Positions 52,498 to 61,009 of a stretch of DNA of 64,000 nt are shown here, in pieces. Made by a program: the position numbers and the translations under genes. Origin of the DNA: an uncultured Rhizobiaceae group bacterium (lineage in GTDB: Bacteria > Pseudomonadota > Alphaproteobacteria > Rhizobiales > Rhizobiaceae); assembly GCA_937930845.1 (NCBI GenBank), contig CALHBJ010000008.1, positions 247,132 through 311,131 of the forward strand. The letters are read 5' to 3'. Position 1 is the stretch's first letter, and each line of letters starts with the position of its first letter. The notes below the pieces were generated by a model, which did no database searches, had not been told where the DNA came from, and saw nothing but the letters and a program-made list of their open reading frames with translations.

Positions 52498-53169
52498 TCA
52501 TATTTTCCCAAGCGCTTGCGGAAACATGTCCAAGAATTTTGCCCAAGAGTCAAAAACCGGCACGGGGTGTGTATTTTTTGCCGCCTGTTCAGCGACCCCG
52601 TTAAAGTGGCTGCCGCCGAGGTATCGGGCCACTTGCATTTTCGCCGCAAGCGCGGCTTCAACCCCAGGCTGACTGTCCTCAATCACGAGACATTTTGAAG
52701 GGGCGGTCCGCATTTCTTCGGCGACATGGAGGAACAGATCGGGGGCGGGTTTTCCCCTTTTCACCATGGATGCCGTATACACACTGCCGTTGAAAAAATC
52801 GGCCAATTGGGTGATTTCCAAAGACCGGGCCACCCGTTCGGGGCTGCTGCTCGTCGCCACGCAAATGGGCAGGCCAATGGTCGCCAATACGTGTTGCACG
52901 CCCGGTGTTGGCCGCAATTCGATCTCGAAATCGCCCAGCAACCGGCTTCGATAGGTGGCTTCGAAATCCGCCGGCAGGTCCATTGAGAATTCATTGCGCA
53001 GGTGTTCGGCTACGGTTGGAAAACTGCGCCCCAGGAAATGACGCTGCACAAATGCAATATCAATCTTCATGCCCAGGGGCTTTAGCATTTCGATAAGCGT
53101 TGTTGCGCTGATGATCTCGCTGTCGATCAACACGCCATCGCAGTCAAAAATGATGAGCTCAGTTTGCAT
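52498..53169 (-). CDS. HAD-family phosphatase / phosphoglucomutase-like
   Basis: HAD subfamily IA hydrolase of about 223 residues: nucleophile motif IIFDCDGVLIDSE, Thr/Ser motif CVATSSSPERV, Lys in KRGKPAPDLFLH and the acidic VIEDSQPGVEAA. The second Asp after the nucleophile and the cap size fit phosphosugar phosphatases or beta-phosphoglucomutases. ATG 53169 is used; the codon before it is a TTG. First gene in the polyol cluster, so a sugar phosphate is a likely substrate, but none can be named. Confidence 0.88.
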   Translation of the reverse strand: MQTELIIFDCDGVLIDSEIISATTLIEMLKPLGMKIDIAFVQRHFLGRSFPTVAEHLRNEFSMDLPADFEATYRSRLLGDFEIELRPTPGVQHVLATIGLPICVATSSSPERVARSLEITQLADFFNGSVYTASMVKRGKPAPDLFLHVAEEMRTAPSKCLVIEDSQPGVEAALAAKMQVARYLGGSHFNGVAEQAAKNTHPVPVFDSWAKFLDMFPQALGKI

Positions 53170-53214
53170 CAATCACCGGCAAATGGCGTAAGCCGCTTAT
53201 CACCTCAACCGCTT

Positions 53215-53451
53215 TTAAAAAGCTTTGTAGGTTGTGGTGGTCAGGGATCGTTCAATCCCCGGCGTGTTCAGCAAATTGCTGTTGAGATATTTTCCAAGGT
53301 CTTCACCGGTAGGCACATACATCTTGACGAGCAGATCGTACTCGCCACTGGTGGAATAGAGTTCGGAATGGATCTCTCTTTCCGCGATCGCGTCTGCAAC
53401 CTCATATGTGGTTCCAGGCTTGCAACGAATCTGAACGAAAATGCAGTCCAT
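53215..53451 (-). CDS. Stand-alone Lrp/AsnC ligand-binding (RAM) domain protein
   Basis: A 78-residue protein made only of the RAM effector domain of Lrp/AsnC regulators: FVQIRCKPGTTYEVADAIAE, the ligand-loop-like SGEYDLLVKMYV, and a C-terminal IERSLTTTTYKAF strand. There is no helix-turn-helix. Such proteins form rings and may bind amino acids or modulate full-length Lrp partners. Ribosome site GGGAGA before the ATG. It lies 45 bases before the HAD gene on the same strand, and betC is upstream. Confidence 0.87.
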   Translation of the reverse strand: MDCIFVQIRCKPGTTYEVADAIAEREIHSELYSTSGEYDLLVKMYVPTGEDLGKYLNSNLLNTPGIERSLTTTTYKAF

Positions 53452-53596
53452 TTTCGGCGTCTCCCCATGTTAGGCATTTGGTGCATTTGACTACATGCGG
53501 CACAAAATTGAAACGGCAAATGCAGCTTGCCAGTTCATTAGACTGCGCCTGCCCTGCCCGGCTCAAATTTGATGACCCTGCAATATGCAGGTCAAT

Positions 53597-55132
53597 TCAC
53601 GAACGGCTCTTCGATCCTTTCAAAGGCGGATAGCGGGTGGATGCGGCCGCCTCGGTCCAGTCCATATGGTTGCGCACATATTCTTCACTGGCGACACGCG
53701 GTGGATTGTAATCCCAGTGCGCCAGTTCTCCATGTTGCATTGCTTTATGAACAGCGCGGCGCTGCTTTTGCGTGGCTATGACATGGGTGCGAATTTGTTC
53801 ACTGTTCCATCTTTGCTGCACTTCATCGGCAAAGGCTTTTGCAAGTGCTGCATGATCTGCGTTCTGCGCCAGGTTATTCAATTCGTCGGGATCGGTGGCG
53901 AGATCGAACAACATGGGCGGGTCCACGTCGCAATGAATGTATTTGTACGATCCTCGGCGGATCATGAACACCGGATGCGATGTCATTTCAGCGCAATATT
54001 CACCAAGTGCTTCATCTTCCGCGTCGTCAACACCCTGCGCCAGTGGCAAGAGTGACCGGCCGTCAATTGGCTGGCCCAACTCCGGTTGGGCGTCCCCATC
54101 CTGGGCAGCGATATCAACCAGTGTGGGCAGAATATCCACCAATGAACAGGCCCGTTCACTCACGCCGGCATGAATTCCAGGTCCAGACATGATCAACGGC
54201 ACCCGTGCGGAATGTTCAAAGAAATTCATTTTGTACCACAGCCCGCGCTCGCCCAGCATGTCGCCGTGATCTGCGGTGACGATGACAAATGTGTTGTCCA
54301 ACAGATCGGCTTCTTCAAGCGATTGGACCAATTCACCGACCTTGCTGTCGAAGTAAGATGTGTTGGCAAAATAGGCATGGCGCGCGTTGCGTACCTCTTC
54401 CTCACTGACAGCAACGGAGCTGGCTTCAATGCCATCCATCAATCGTTTTGAGAATGGATCTTGCTGATCATGGTCAAAGACGTGGCGTGGCATATCTACG
54501 TCTTCGCTCTTGTAGAGGTTCCACCATTCCGGGCGCGCCACGTAAGGGTCATGGGGATGGATGAAACTGGCCACCAGGCAAAATGGTTCCTGTTTGTATC
54601 TGGCGAAGTCAAATATGCGGCGCTTGGCGTAAAACGCGACTTCTTCATCAAAGTCGAGCTGGAAGGTTGCCGTGCCGACCCCCGCTTCGCGCACGGAATC
54701 CATATTATGATACCATTTGTCGATCCGTTCATCAGGCAATTCCCAATCGGGCGTCCAGGCATAATCTGACGGATACACGTCAGTGGTGATGCGCTCATCG
54801 AAACCGTGCAATTGATCCGGGCCGACAAAATGCATCTTACCTGCCAAACAGGTGCGGTAACCCATCATCCGCAAGTAATGGGCGAAAGTGGGAACAGATG
54901 CGGGAAATTCGCTGGCATTGTCATAAGCCGCGATGCGGGTAACCAGTTGACCAGACATAAAACTGAATCGCGACGGCGCGCATAGTGGCGCATTGCAATA
55001 GGCGGCATCGAACCGGGTGCCGCGCGCCGCAAGCGCAGACATGTGAGGTGTTTGCACCAGCGGATGTCCATAGGCACCGGTGAACTGGGGTGCCAATTGG
55101 TCGGCCATGATGAGAACGATATTGGGTTTCAT
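53597..55132 (-). CDS. betC: Choline-sulfatase
   Basis: Hydrolyses choline-O-sulfate to choline and sulfate; choline then serves as osmoprotectant precursor or carbon source. The 511-residue sulfatase has NIVLIMADQLAPQFTGAYG (metal Asp), the formylglycine site CAPSR (Cys51), GKMHFVGPDQ, TADHGDMLGERGLWYKM, and the choline-sulfatase tail HWDYNPPR, then YVRNHMDW. No signal peptide, so cytoplasmic as in rhizobia. No betI, betA, betB or choline transporter is beside it. Confidence 0.95.
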   Translation of the reverse strand: MKPNIVLIMADQLAPQFTGAYGHPLVQTPHMSALAARGTRFDAAYCNAPLCAPSRFSFMSGQLVTRIAAYDNASEFPASVPTFAHYLRMMGYRTCLAGKMHFVGPDQLHGFDERITTDVYPSDYAWTPDWELPDERIDKWYHNMDSVREAGVGTATFQLDFDEEVAFYAKRRIFDFARYKQEPFCLVASFIHPHDPYVARPEWWNLYKSEDVDMPRHVFDHDQQDPFSKRLMDGIEASSVAVSEEEVRNARHAYFANTSYFDSKVGELVQSLEEADLLDNTFVIVTADHGDMLGERGLWYKMNFFEHSARVPLIMSGPGIHAGVSERACSLVDILPTLVDIAAQDGDAQPELGQPIDGRSLLPLAQGVDDAEDEALGEYCAEMTSHPVFMIRRGSYKYIHCDVDPPMLFDLATDPDELNNLAQNADHAALAKAFADEVQQRWNSEQIRTHVIATQKQRRAVHKAMQHGELAHWDYNPPRVASEEYVRNHMDWTEAAASTRYPPLKGSKSRS

Positions 55133-55253
55133 GCGGGTATCCTGATGAGCCTTTCACAAGGCAAATTTAACCCGACCGGTGCGTCTTAGAAACGCCTAAT
55201 GGAGACATTGTCTGACGTATCGCCAGTTCGTATGTCATTGGTGACAGATTGCA

Positions 55254-55287
55254 ATTGCCCCCGACCAAAAACTTGGACGGGGGCAAT
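55254..55287 (-). terminator. Hairpin downstream of the dioxygenase gene
   Basis: Perfect 10-bp stem ATTGCCCCCG/CGGGGGCAAT with a 14-base loop, in the 212-base gap between the dioxygenase stop and betC. No T-run follows on the minus strand. It probably ends the hpaE-hpaD transcript or separates it from betC. Confidence 0.5.
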
Positions 55288-55344
55288 GCAGAGTGCATCT
55301 CATCGGGCAAGAACCGAAGCTTTGACCACGCATCGCGCAATTGA

Positions 55345-56325
55345 TTAAGGCGCAATGATGGGCTGTGCCTTGAGTTCACTTTCCTTCAACTCGGCCCCCT
55401 CAAACACACTGCCCTGCTCAAACCAGCTGCGTGGAGCAGCAGCGCCCCACAAAGTTTGTCGCTGGGGGTCTTTGAGATCCCATTTGATTGGCTCCATATC
55501 CGGGTCAACCGTTTGGTAGTCTGAGCAATAGATCTCGATGCGATTACCATCGGGGTCCAGCACATAAAGAAAGAAGGCATTTGAAATGCCGTGACGCCCC
55601 GGCCCGCGTTCGATGTTCGACACGTATCCCGTGGTCGCCATCAAATCGAGTAGGTCAATAATGTTCAACGGCGTTGGCACCCAAAATGCGGTATGGTGTA
55701 GGCGTGGACCTGTACCATTTGTGAAAGCCACATCGTGAACACCGCCCTTGCGGTGCATCCAGGCTGCCCAGATGCGACCGGAATCAGCGTCTTCGGTATA
55801 TTCGGTCGTGCGGAAACCCATGGAATTATAGAACGCCACGGAAGCATCGACATCGGCCGAGAACATATTGAAATGGTCGATGCGCAAGGGTTTGACGCCG
55901 TTGTAGAGTTTGTATTTTTGATGGATGGGCTCCAGACGATCCATTTTGGCATAGAATTCAAGTGGAATTCCCCAGGGATCGCGGGTGCGCAAAGTGCGGC
56001 CCATATGTGGCCGTTCCACCCATTCAGTTGCCAGGCCTTGTTCTTCGAAAAACACTTTTGCTTTGTCGAGATCATCTTCACTCCAGACCTTGAAGCCAAG
56101 CACATGCACGCTCGCTTCTTCAGCCTGACGCAGGACGATACAGTGGTGGCCACGCTCTTCCATGGCGCGCAGATAGATGCGCCCATCTTCTTCTCCGGTG
56201 ACCTGTAGTCCCAGGATATCCACGTAGAACGCTTTTGACGCCGCCAGGTCAGTGACGCTGTATTCCACATGGGAAAGACGCACGATGTTGAAGGATGGAT
56301 CTAAAACCGATTCGGGCAATGGCAT
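55345..56325 (-). CDS. hpaD: 3,4-Dihydroxyphenylacetate 2,3-dioxygenase (extradiol)
   Basis: Ring-cleavage step of homoprotocatechuate breakdown, giving 5-carboxymethyl-2-hydroxymuconate semialdehyde. The 326-residue protein is the VOC-fold type I extradiol kind (as in Brevibacterium and MndD of Arthrobacter), not the LigB-type HpaD of E. coli. Likely metal ligands His151 (RIDHFNMF), His210 (RLHHTAFW) and Glu264 (NRIEIYCSDY), with Tyr and His around the site. GGAG before the ATG; it starts 3 bases after the hpaE stop. Confidence 0.92.
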   Translation of the reverse strand: MPLPESVLDPSFNIVRLSHVEYSVTDLAASKAFYVDILGLQVTGEEDGRIYLRAMEERGHHCIVLRQAEEASVHVLGFKVWSEDDLDKAKVFFEEQGLATEWVERPHMGRTLRTRDPWGIPLEFYAKMDRLEPIHQKYKLYNGVKPLRIDHFNMFSADVDASVAFYNSMGFRTTEYTEDADSGRIWAAWMHRKGGVHDVAFTNGTGPRLHHTAFWVPTPLNIIDLLDLMATTGYVSNIERGPGRHGISNAFFLYVLDPDGNRIEIYCSDYQTVDPDMEPIKWDLKDPQRQTLWGAAAPRSWFEQGSVFEGAELKESELKAQPIIAP

Positions 56326-56328
56326 TGA

Positions 56329-57840
56329 TTAAGCTCCCAGTTGAGGAATTTTATGTGCACCGGTGGCAAAACCGATGTGTTTTTGTTCCATGTAAAATTC
56401 GAAGGACCAGTCTCCGCCATCACGGCCGATGCCGCTGGCTTTCACACCGCCGAAAGGTGTGGGCAGATGGCGGACATTCTCTGAGTTCACCCAGATCATT
56501 CCGGCTTCGAGTTTTTCGGTAAACCGCATGGCGCGTGCGATATTATTGGTCCACACATAGCCGGTCAGGCCATATTGCGTGTCGTTGGCGAGGGCCAGCG
56601 CCTGCTCTTCACTGTCGAAGGTGATGGCCGTCAAAACGGGGCCAAAAATTTCTTCCTGTGCGATGCGCATGTCGTTGGTGGCATTGGCGAACAGGGTTGG
56701 GCGGACAAAATATCCATCCCCCGCAATGGCCTCACCACCGGCAGCAATCGTTGCGCCTTCGGATTTGGCCAGGTCGAAATAACTGCAAACCTTGTCGAAA
56801 TGCTCTTTGTGAATAAGCGGTCCGATTTCCGTATCCGGATCGAGAGGATGTCCCACACGGATATTGTTTACCCGCGCAACCATGCGCTCCAGAAATTTAT
56901 CAGCAATTGAATCCTGGATCAGCAGACGCGAAGAAGATGTGCAGCGTTCCCCGTTGAGTGAATAGATCATGAAGATCGCCGCATCCAGCGCGCGATCAAG
57001 ATCTGCATCATCGAAGACCACGACCGGATTTTTGCCACCCAGTTCAAAATGAACCCGTTTCAGCGTTGCGGCTCCTTGACGCATGATCATGGACCCGGTC
57101 TGGGATTCGCCCACAAACGCAATCGCCTTAATGTCGCGGTGTTCCGTCAATGCCTTACCGGCTTCTTCACCGAAACCGTTGACCAGGTTCCACACCCCAG
57201 GTGGCAATCCGGCCTCTTCCGCGATCTCCAATAGGATGCGCGCTGTTACCGGCGAGAATTCAGCCGGCTTGTGGACTACCGTACAGCCAGCCGCCAGAGC
57301 CGGGGCGATCTTCCACGTGGAAAGCATAAATGGTGTGTTCCACGGCGTTATAATACCAACCGGCCCAATGGGAAGCCGGGTTGTGACATTCATCAAAGTT
57401 GCGGAAGGCAGTTGCTTCCCGTCCCTTGCCGATGGTGCCAAATCACCAAAATATCGAAAGTTTTCCGCGCCCCGAATGGCCGCCTTGGACATGAACCGCA
57501 GGGCCTGGCCCGTATCATAGCATTCGGCAAAGGCGATCTCTTCAGCCCGGGCGACGATGCCATCTGCTATGCGATGGAGAATTTTCTTCCGCTCGGTCCC
57601 CGGCATGTCCCGCCAGGCAGGAAACGCTGCTTTCGCCGCTTTTGCCGCGGCATCCACATCGTCTGCAGTGCCGCGGGCAACGGCACAAATCAGCTTACCA
57701 TCGACAGGCGAATGATTGTCGAATGTTGCACCCGACGACGACGCCTGGGATTTGCCATTAATGTGATTGAGAACTCCGCCATCGCGAAAGCGCTTTAGAT
57801 AGTCCTCAAGTTTGGCGATGTTGTCTTCTAACTGTGCCAT
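56329..57840 (-). CDS. hpaE: 5-Carboxymethyl-2-hydroxymuconate semialdehyde dehydrogenase
   Basis: NAD-dependent aldehyde dehydrogenase that oxidises the ring-cleavage product. The 503-residue protein has the Rossmann helix, ITPWNTPFMLSTWKIAPALAAGCTVVHKPAE, FVGESQTGS, the catalytic Glu in ELGGKNPVVV and the catalytic Cys in YSLNGERCTSSSRLL (CTSSSR is typical of HpaE), plus EEIFGPVL. ATG 57840 with GGAAGGA upstream is chosen over one at 57858. First gene of the minus-strand arm, divergent from hpaR. Confidence 0.94.
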   Translation of the reverse strand: MAQLEDNIAKLEDYLKRFRDGGVLNHINGKSQASSSGATFDNHSPVDGKLICAVARGTADDVDAAAKAAKAAFPAWRDMPGTERKKILHRIADGIVARAEEIAFAECYDTGQALRFMSKAAIRGAENFRYFGDLAPSARDGKQLPSATLMNVTTRLPIGPVGIITPWNTPFMLSTWKIAPALAAGCTVVHKPAEFSPVTARILLEIAEEAGLPPGVWNLVNGFGEEAGKALTEHRDIKAIAFVGESQTGSMIMRQGAATLKRVHFELGGKNPVVVFDDADLDRALDAAIFMIYSLNGERCTSSSRLLIQDSIADKFLERMVARVNNIRVGHPLDPDTEIGPLIHKEHFDKVCSYFDLAKSEGATIAAGGEAIAGDGYFVRPTLFANATNDMRIAQEEIFGPVLTAITFDSEEQALALANDTQYGLTGYVWTNNIARAMRFTEKLEAGMIWVNSENVRHLPTPFGGVKASGIGRDGGDWSFEFYMEQKHIGFATGAHKIPQLGA

Positions 57841-57904
57841 AGAACGGCATCCTTCCATTTCACGTCATGCCAGGGTTGGCTGATGATCTGTTGCAGCCAC
57901 CGGG

Positions 57905-57958
57905 TTGACAGGAGGCCTACAATGATTTTAATTCATATGTGAATAATACACATATGAA
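57905..57958. promoter_or_regulatory. HpaR-type operator and promoter region
   Basis: Perfect 10-bp inverted repeat TTCATATGTG (57932-57941) and CACATATGAA (57949-57958), 7 bases apart, in the divergent gap between hpaE and hpaR. TTGACA at 57905-57910 with TTAATT or TAATTC 17-18 bases on could be the hpaR promoter, which the repeat would overlap. A MarR-type dimer is the natural binder. Confidence 0.7.
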
Positions 57959-57988
57959 ATCTTCGTGCAATACAGGGTCGGCTAATTT

Positions 57989-58444
57989 ATGAATGAGTTT
58001 GATACTTCTTTATCAATGCTGCTGCACAAAACGCTGGATAGCGTGATGCCTGAGTTCCGTGCGCTCTTTGCCCGCTTCGATCTCACCGATCAGCAATGGC
58101 GGGTGCTGCGCGTTTTGTGGGAATCCAAAAAAATCACATCTGCCGATCTCTCCGCACGCACACTCTTACCTTCTCCAAGCCTGGTGGGAATCATCGACCG
58201 ACTGGAGAAAAAAGAGCTGGTGAACCGCGTCCGCTCAGTCAAAGACCGCCGCATTGTATATGTGGTGGCGTCACAAAAGGGCCGCGAACTAGAAACTCAA
58301 GTCAGTCCCCATGTCGCTGCAATCAACGAGCGGCTGGAACGCACAGTTGCGCCGGAAGAATGGCTGCAACTGAAAGAATTGCTGCTCAAAGTCTGTGACG
58401 GCATGAACAATCCTGAAACCCAAAAAACACCGATCAACGGCTAA
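57989..58444 (+). CDS. hpaR: MarR-family regulator HpaR
   Basis: Likely repressor of the homoprotocatechuate locus, relieved by an aromatic acid. The 151-residue protein begins with SLSMLLHKTLDSVMPEFRALFARFDLTDQQWRVLRVLWE, then recognition-helix region LSARTLLPSPSLVGIIDRLEKKELVNR and wing RVRSVKDRRIVYVVAS, as in HpaR. The gene is 30 bases after the inverted repeat, and hpaB follows after 39 bases in the same direction. Confidence 0.92.
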   Translation: MNEFDTSLSMLLHKTLDSVMPEFRALFARFDLTDQQWRVLRVLWESKKITSADLSARTLLPSPSLVGIIDRLEKKELVNRVRSVKDRRIVYVVASQKGRELETQVSPHVAAINERLERTVAPEEWLQLKELLLKVCDGMNNPETQKTPING

Positions 58445-58483
58445 GCCTTACCGCCGCCAACACTGCTCAAGAGGAAAACGCAC

Positions 58484-60019
58484 ATGGAAACTCTGGATCA
58501 AACTCCCCAATCGGTTGACGCCAATGTGAGCGATCACGACACACACACAACATCCAACCAGCAGACCAGTGGCCGCGGCATCCGAACCGGTGCGGAATAC
58601 CTTGCCGGCCTGAAGGACGGCCGTGAAGTTTGGACACGGGGAAAACGGGTCGACGATGTGACCAGCGAACCCGGGATTGCCCGCGGTGCGGCCACTTTGG
58701 CTTCGTTTCTGGACCGGCAGCACGATCCGAAGTTTCGCGACACCGTCACCTATGAAGATGCCGACGGCGACCGCTGTGCCATGGCCTATCACATGCCAAA
58801 GTCGGTGGAAGATGTCGCCGCTCGCGGTCGCAGCTATTATGAATGGGCCAAATGGTCGAACGGTATGTTTGGCAGAACACCAGACTATAAGAACGCCTCT
58901 TTGATGGCATTTGCATCTGCAACCGATTTTCTGGCCCAGGGCACCAAGGGCCAGGCTGACTTTGCTTCAAATATGACTGCGTTTTATGACTATGCCCGCA
59001 AGAACGATAAGGTGCTCACCCACACATTGGTGAACCCAAGCGTGAATTTCGAACTGGCCGCCAGCGGCAAATTCAGCGACAAGGTCGCGCTTCAGGTTGT
59101 GAAGGAAACAGACGCCGGGATCATCGTGAACGGGGCCCGCCTGCTGGCCACCCTTGGACCATTGTCAGACGAGATCGAAGTCTTTCCGTCGACAGTGTTG
59201 CGCGGCTCCGATGACAATATTCCCTTCGCATTCGCATTTGCTTTGCCGATCGCGACACCGGGCCTGAAACTGATTTGCCGTGACACCTATGATCACGGCA
59301 AGTCGCATTTTGATGCGCCGCTGGCGTCGCGCTATGAAGAGATGGACGCGGTTGTCATCTTTGAAAACGTGTTGGTGCCGTGGGAGCGGGTGTTCATGTA
59401 TGGGCAACCGGAATTGTGCAATCAGGCGTTCAACACCACAAATGCCGTGGTCCACATGATGCACCAGGTGGCTTGTGGCAAGCTTGCCAAATCGGAATTC
59501 ATGGTGGGGCTGATGTGTGCCATTGCAAAGGCAACCGGGCGTGACAAAGACCTTCACACAAAGGGCATGATTTCGGAAGTCATGATGATGACCGAAACGG
59601 TGCGGGCATTGCTGCACTCTTCGGAAGTTCAGGCCCATGAGGATGAATATGGCAATTTCATTCCCCTGCGCGGCCCCATCGACACATCACGCAATCTGTT
59701 CCCGAAAATGTATCCGCGCATGGTGGAAATCCTGCAATTGCTGGGATCATCATCCCTGGTTGCGACACCGGCTGAAGCCGACTTCGAAAACGATATGGCC
59801 GATGATGTTGCCCAATATTTCCAGCTCACCAACCTGGAATCCCGCGACCGCGTGGCACTTTACAGACTGGCCCATGATGTTGCTGTGTCCGGCTTTGGCA
59901 GCCGTCAGGCATTGTATGAGCGCTTCTTCTTTGGACCACCTGCTCTGATGGCTTCGGCCTATTACGACATGTACCAAAAAGATGAATTGGTAGACCGGAT
60001 CCACGATTTCCTGAAATAG
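58484..60019 (+). CDS. hpaB: 4-Hydroxyphenylacetate 3-monooxygenase, oxygenase component
   Basis: FADH2-using monooxygenase that ortho-hydroxylates 4-hydroxyphenylacetate to homoprotocatechuate. The 511-residue protein starts, after a 30-residue polar extension, at GIRTGAEYLAGLKDGREVW (HpaB N-terminal domain) and contains HTLVNPSVNF, the FAD-contacting ARLLATLGPLSDEIEVFP region, LVPWERVFMYG and the C-terminal NLESRDRVALYRLAHDV. It is the HpaB/HpaA type, not the C2 type of Acinetobacter. Needs reduced flavin from the adjacent reductase gene, 9 bases downstream. Confidence 0.95.
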   Translation: METLDQTPQSVDANVSDHDTHTTSNQQTSGRGIRTGAEYLAGLKDGREVWTRGKRVDDVTSEPGIARGAATLASFLDRQHDPKFRDTVTYEDADGDRCAMAYHMPKSVEDVAARGRSYYEWAKWSNGMFGRTPDYKNASLMAFASATDFLAQGTKGQADFASNMTAFYDYARKNDKVLTHTLVNPSVNFELAASGKFSDKVALQVVKETDAGIIVNGARLLATLGPLSDEIEVFPSTVLRGSDDNIPFAFAFALPIATPGLKLICRDTYDHGKSHFDAPLASRYEEMDAVVIFENVLVPWERVFMYGQPELCNQAFNTTNAVVHMMHQVACGKLAKSEFMVGLMCAIAKATGRDKDLHTKGMISEVMMMTETVRALLHSSEVQAHEDEYGNFIPLRGPIDTSRNLFPKMYPRMVEILQLLGSSSLVATPAEADFENDMADDVAQYFQLTNLESRDRVALYRLAHDVAVSGFGSRQALYERFFFGPPALMASAYYDMYQKDELVDRIHDFLK

Positions 60020-60028
60020 AGCTGAAAC

Positions 60029-61009
60029 ATGTCTAACACTATCACTGCCGACAAAACGGCCTTTGACAGCCGTGTTTTTCGCGATGCCCTGGGAAGCTTT
60101 GCTACAGGCGTTACAATCATTACCACAACGGATGGTGACAACGCGCCTGTGGGCATGACGGTTTCCAGCTTTAACTCAGTCTCCATGGATCCGCCGCTCA
60201 TTTTGTGGAGCGTAACCAAAGCGGCCCATTCGGCGGAAACATTCAGGGACACCAAAACCTTTGCCGTCCATGTCCTGGCGGCTGAACAGTCTGCGCTGTC
60301 AAACCGCTTTGCAAAAAGTGGTGCGGACAAATTCAGCGGTCTGGACTATTCCCTATGCGCAAACGGCAATCCGGTGCTGGATGGCGCGGCGGCCCGGTTC
60401 GATTGCGAAACCTGGGCGGTCTATGAAGGCGGAGATCATTGGATCATTGTGGGCCGGGTGGTCGACCTGAAAACCAGTGCCGAAGATGGCCTGGTGTTTC
60501 GGGCAGGCGCCTATGCAACGGCAACACCTCTGGCACAATCCAATCCGGCAGCCCAAAACACGGGCAGCGAGGGCGATTCTGGAGGCACAATTGATAATCT
60601 GCTGCTGTATCATTTGTCCCGCGCCTACCATCAGATGAGCGAACAGTTTCACCATGCGGTGACTGATAGCGGGTTGTCGCTTCCCGAGTGGCGGTTATTG
60701 GCGTCTCTGCATGGCCACAGTGGGCGCACCACCCAGGAACTGGCCGCAAGAGTATTCATCAGTCAGGTTAAAGCCCGCGAATTGTCTCAAAAACTCAGTG
60801 AAGAAGGGTTATGCGAAATCAACCTCAATGGCGAACGCATGATGGTGAATTCAACACCTGAAGGCGAAGAACGGGTTGCCCATCTTTTCCAATTGAGTGC
60901 TCAACAGGAAGAGGCGGCGCTGGCAGGTCTATCTTCCAGCCAGGTGTCGCAACTGCTGACGGCGCTAAACAATATCGTTGAGAATACCGACGGTCTAACT
61001 GGCGATTGA
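60029..61009 (+). CDS. hpaC: Two-domain flavin reductase with C-terminal MarR-like domain (HpaC/C1 type)
   Basis: Supplies reduced flavin to HpaB. Residues about 10-170 are the flavin-reductase domain (FRDALGSFATGVTIITT, VGMTVSSFNSVSMDPPLILWSV, then DHWIIVGRVVD). After a Gly/Ser-rich linker (about 175-190), residues about 190-320 form a MarR-like winged-helix domain (YHLSRAYHQMSEQFHHAV, LPEWRLLASLHGH, TTQELAARVFISQVKARELSQKL). Classical HpaC has about 170 residues and lacks this. The layout matches the C1 reductase of Acinetobacter baumannii, whose extra domain binds 4-hydroxyphenylacetate and controls NADH oxidation. The end overlaps the convergent ligase gene by 15 bases. Confidence 0.9.
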   Translation: MSNTITADKTAFDSRVFRDALGSFATGVTIITTTDGDNAPVGMTVSSFNSVSMDPPLILWSVTKAAHSAETFRDTKTFAVHVLAAEQSALSNRFAKSGADKFSGLDYSLCANGNPVLDGAAARFDCETWAVYEGGDHWIIVGRVVDLKTSAEDGLVFRAGAYATATPLAQSNPAAQNTGSEGDSGGTIDNLLLYHLSRAYHQMSEQFHHAVTDSGLSLPEWRLLASLHGHSGRTTQELAARVFISQVKARELSQKLSEEGLCEINLNGERMMVNSTPEGEERVAHLFQLSAQQEEAALAGLSSSQVSQLLTALNNIVENTDGLTGD

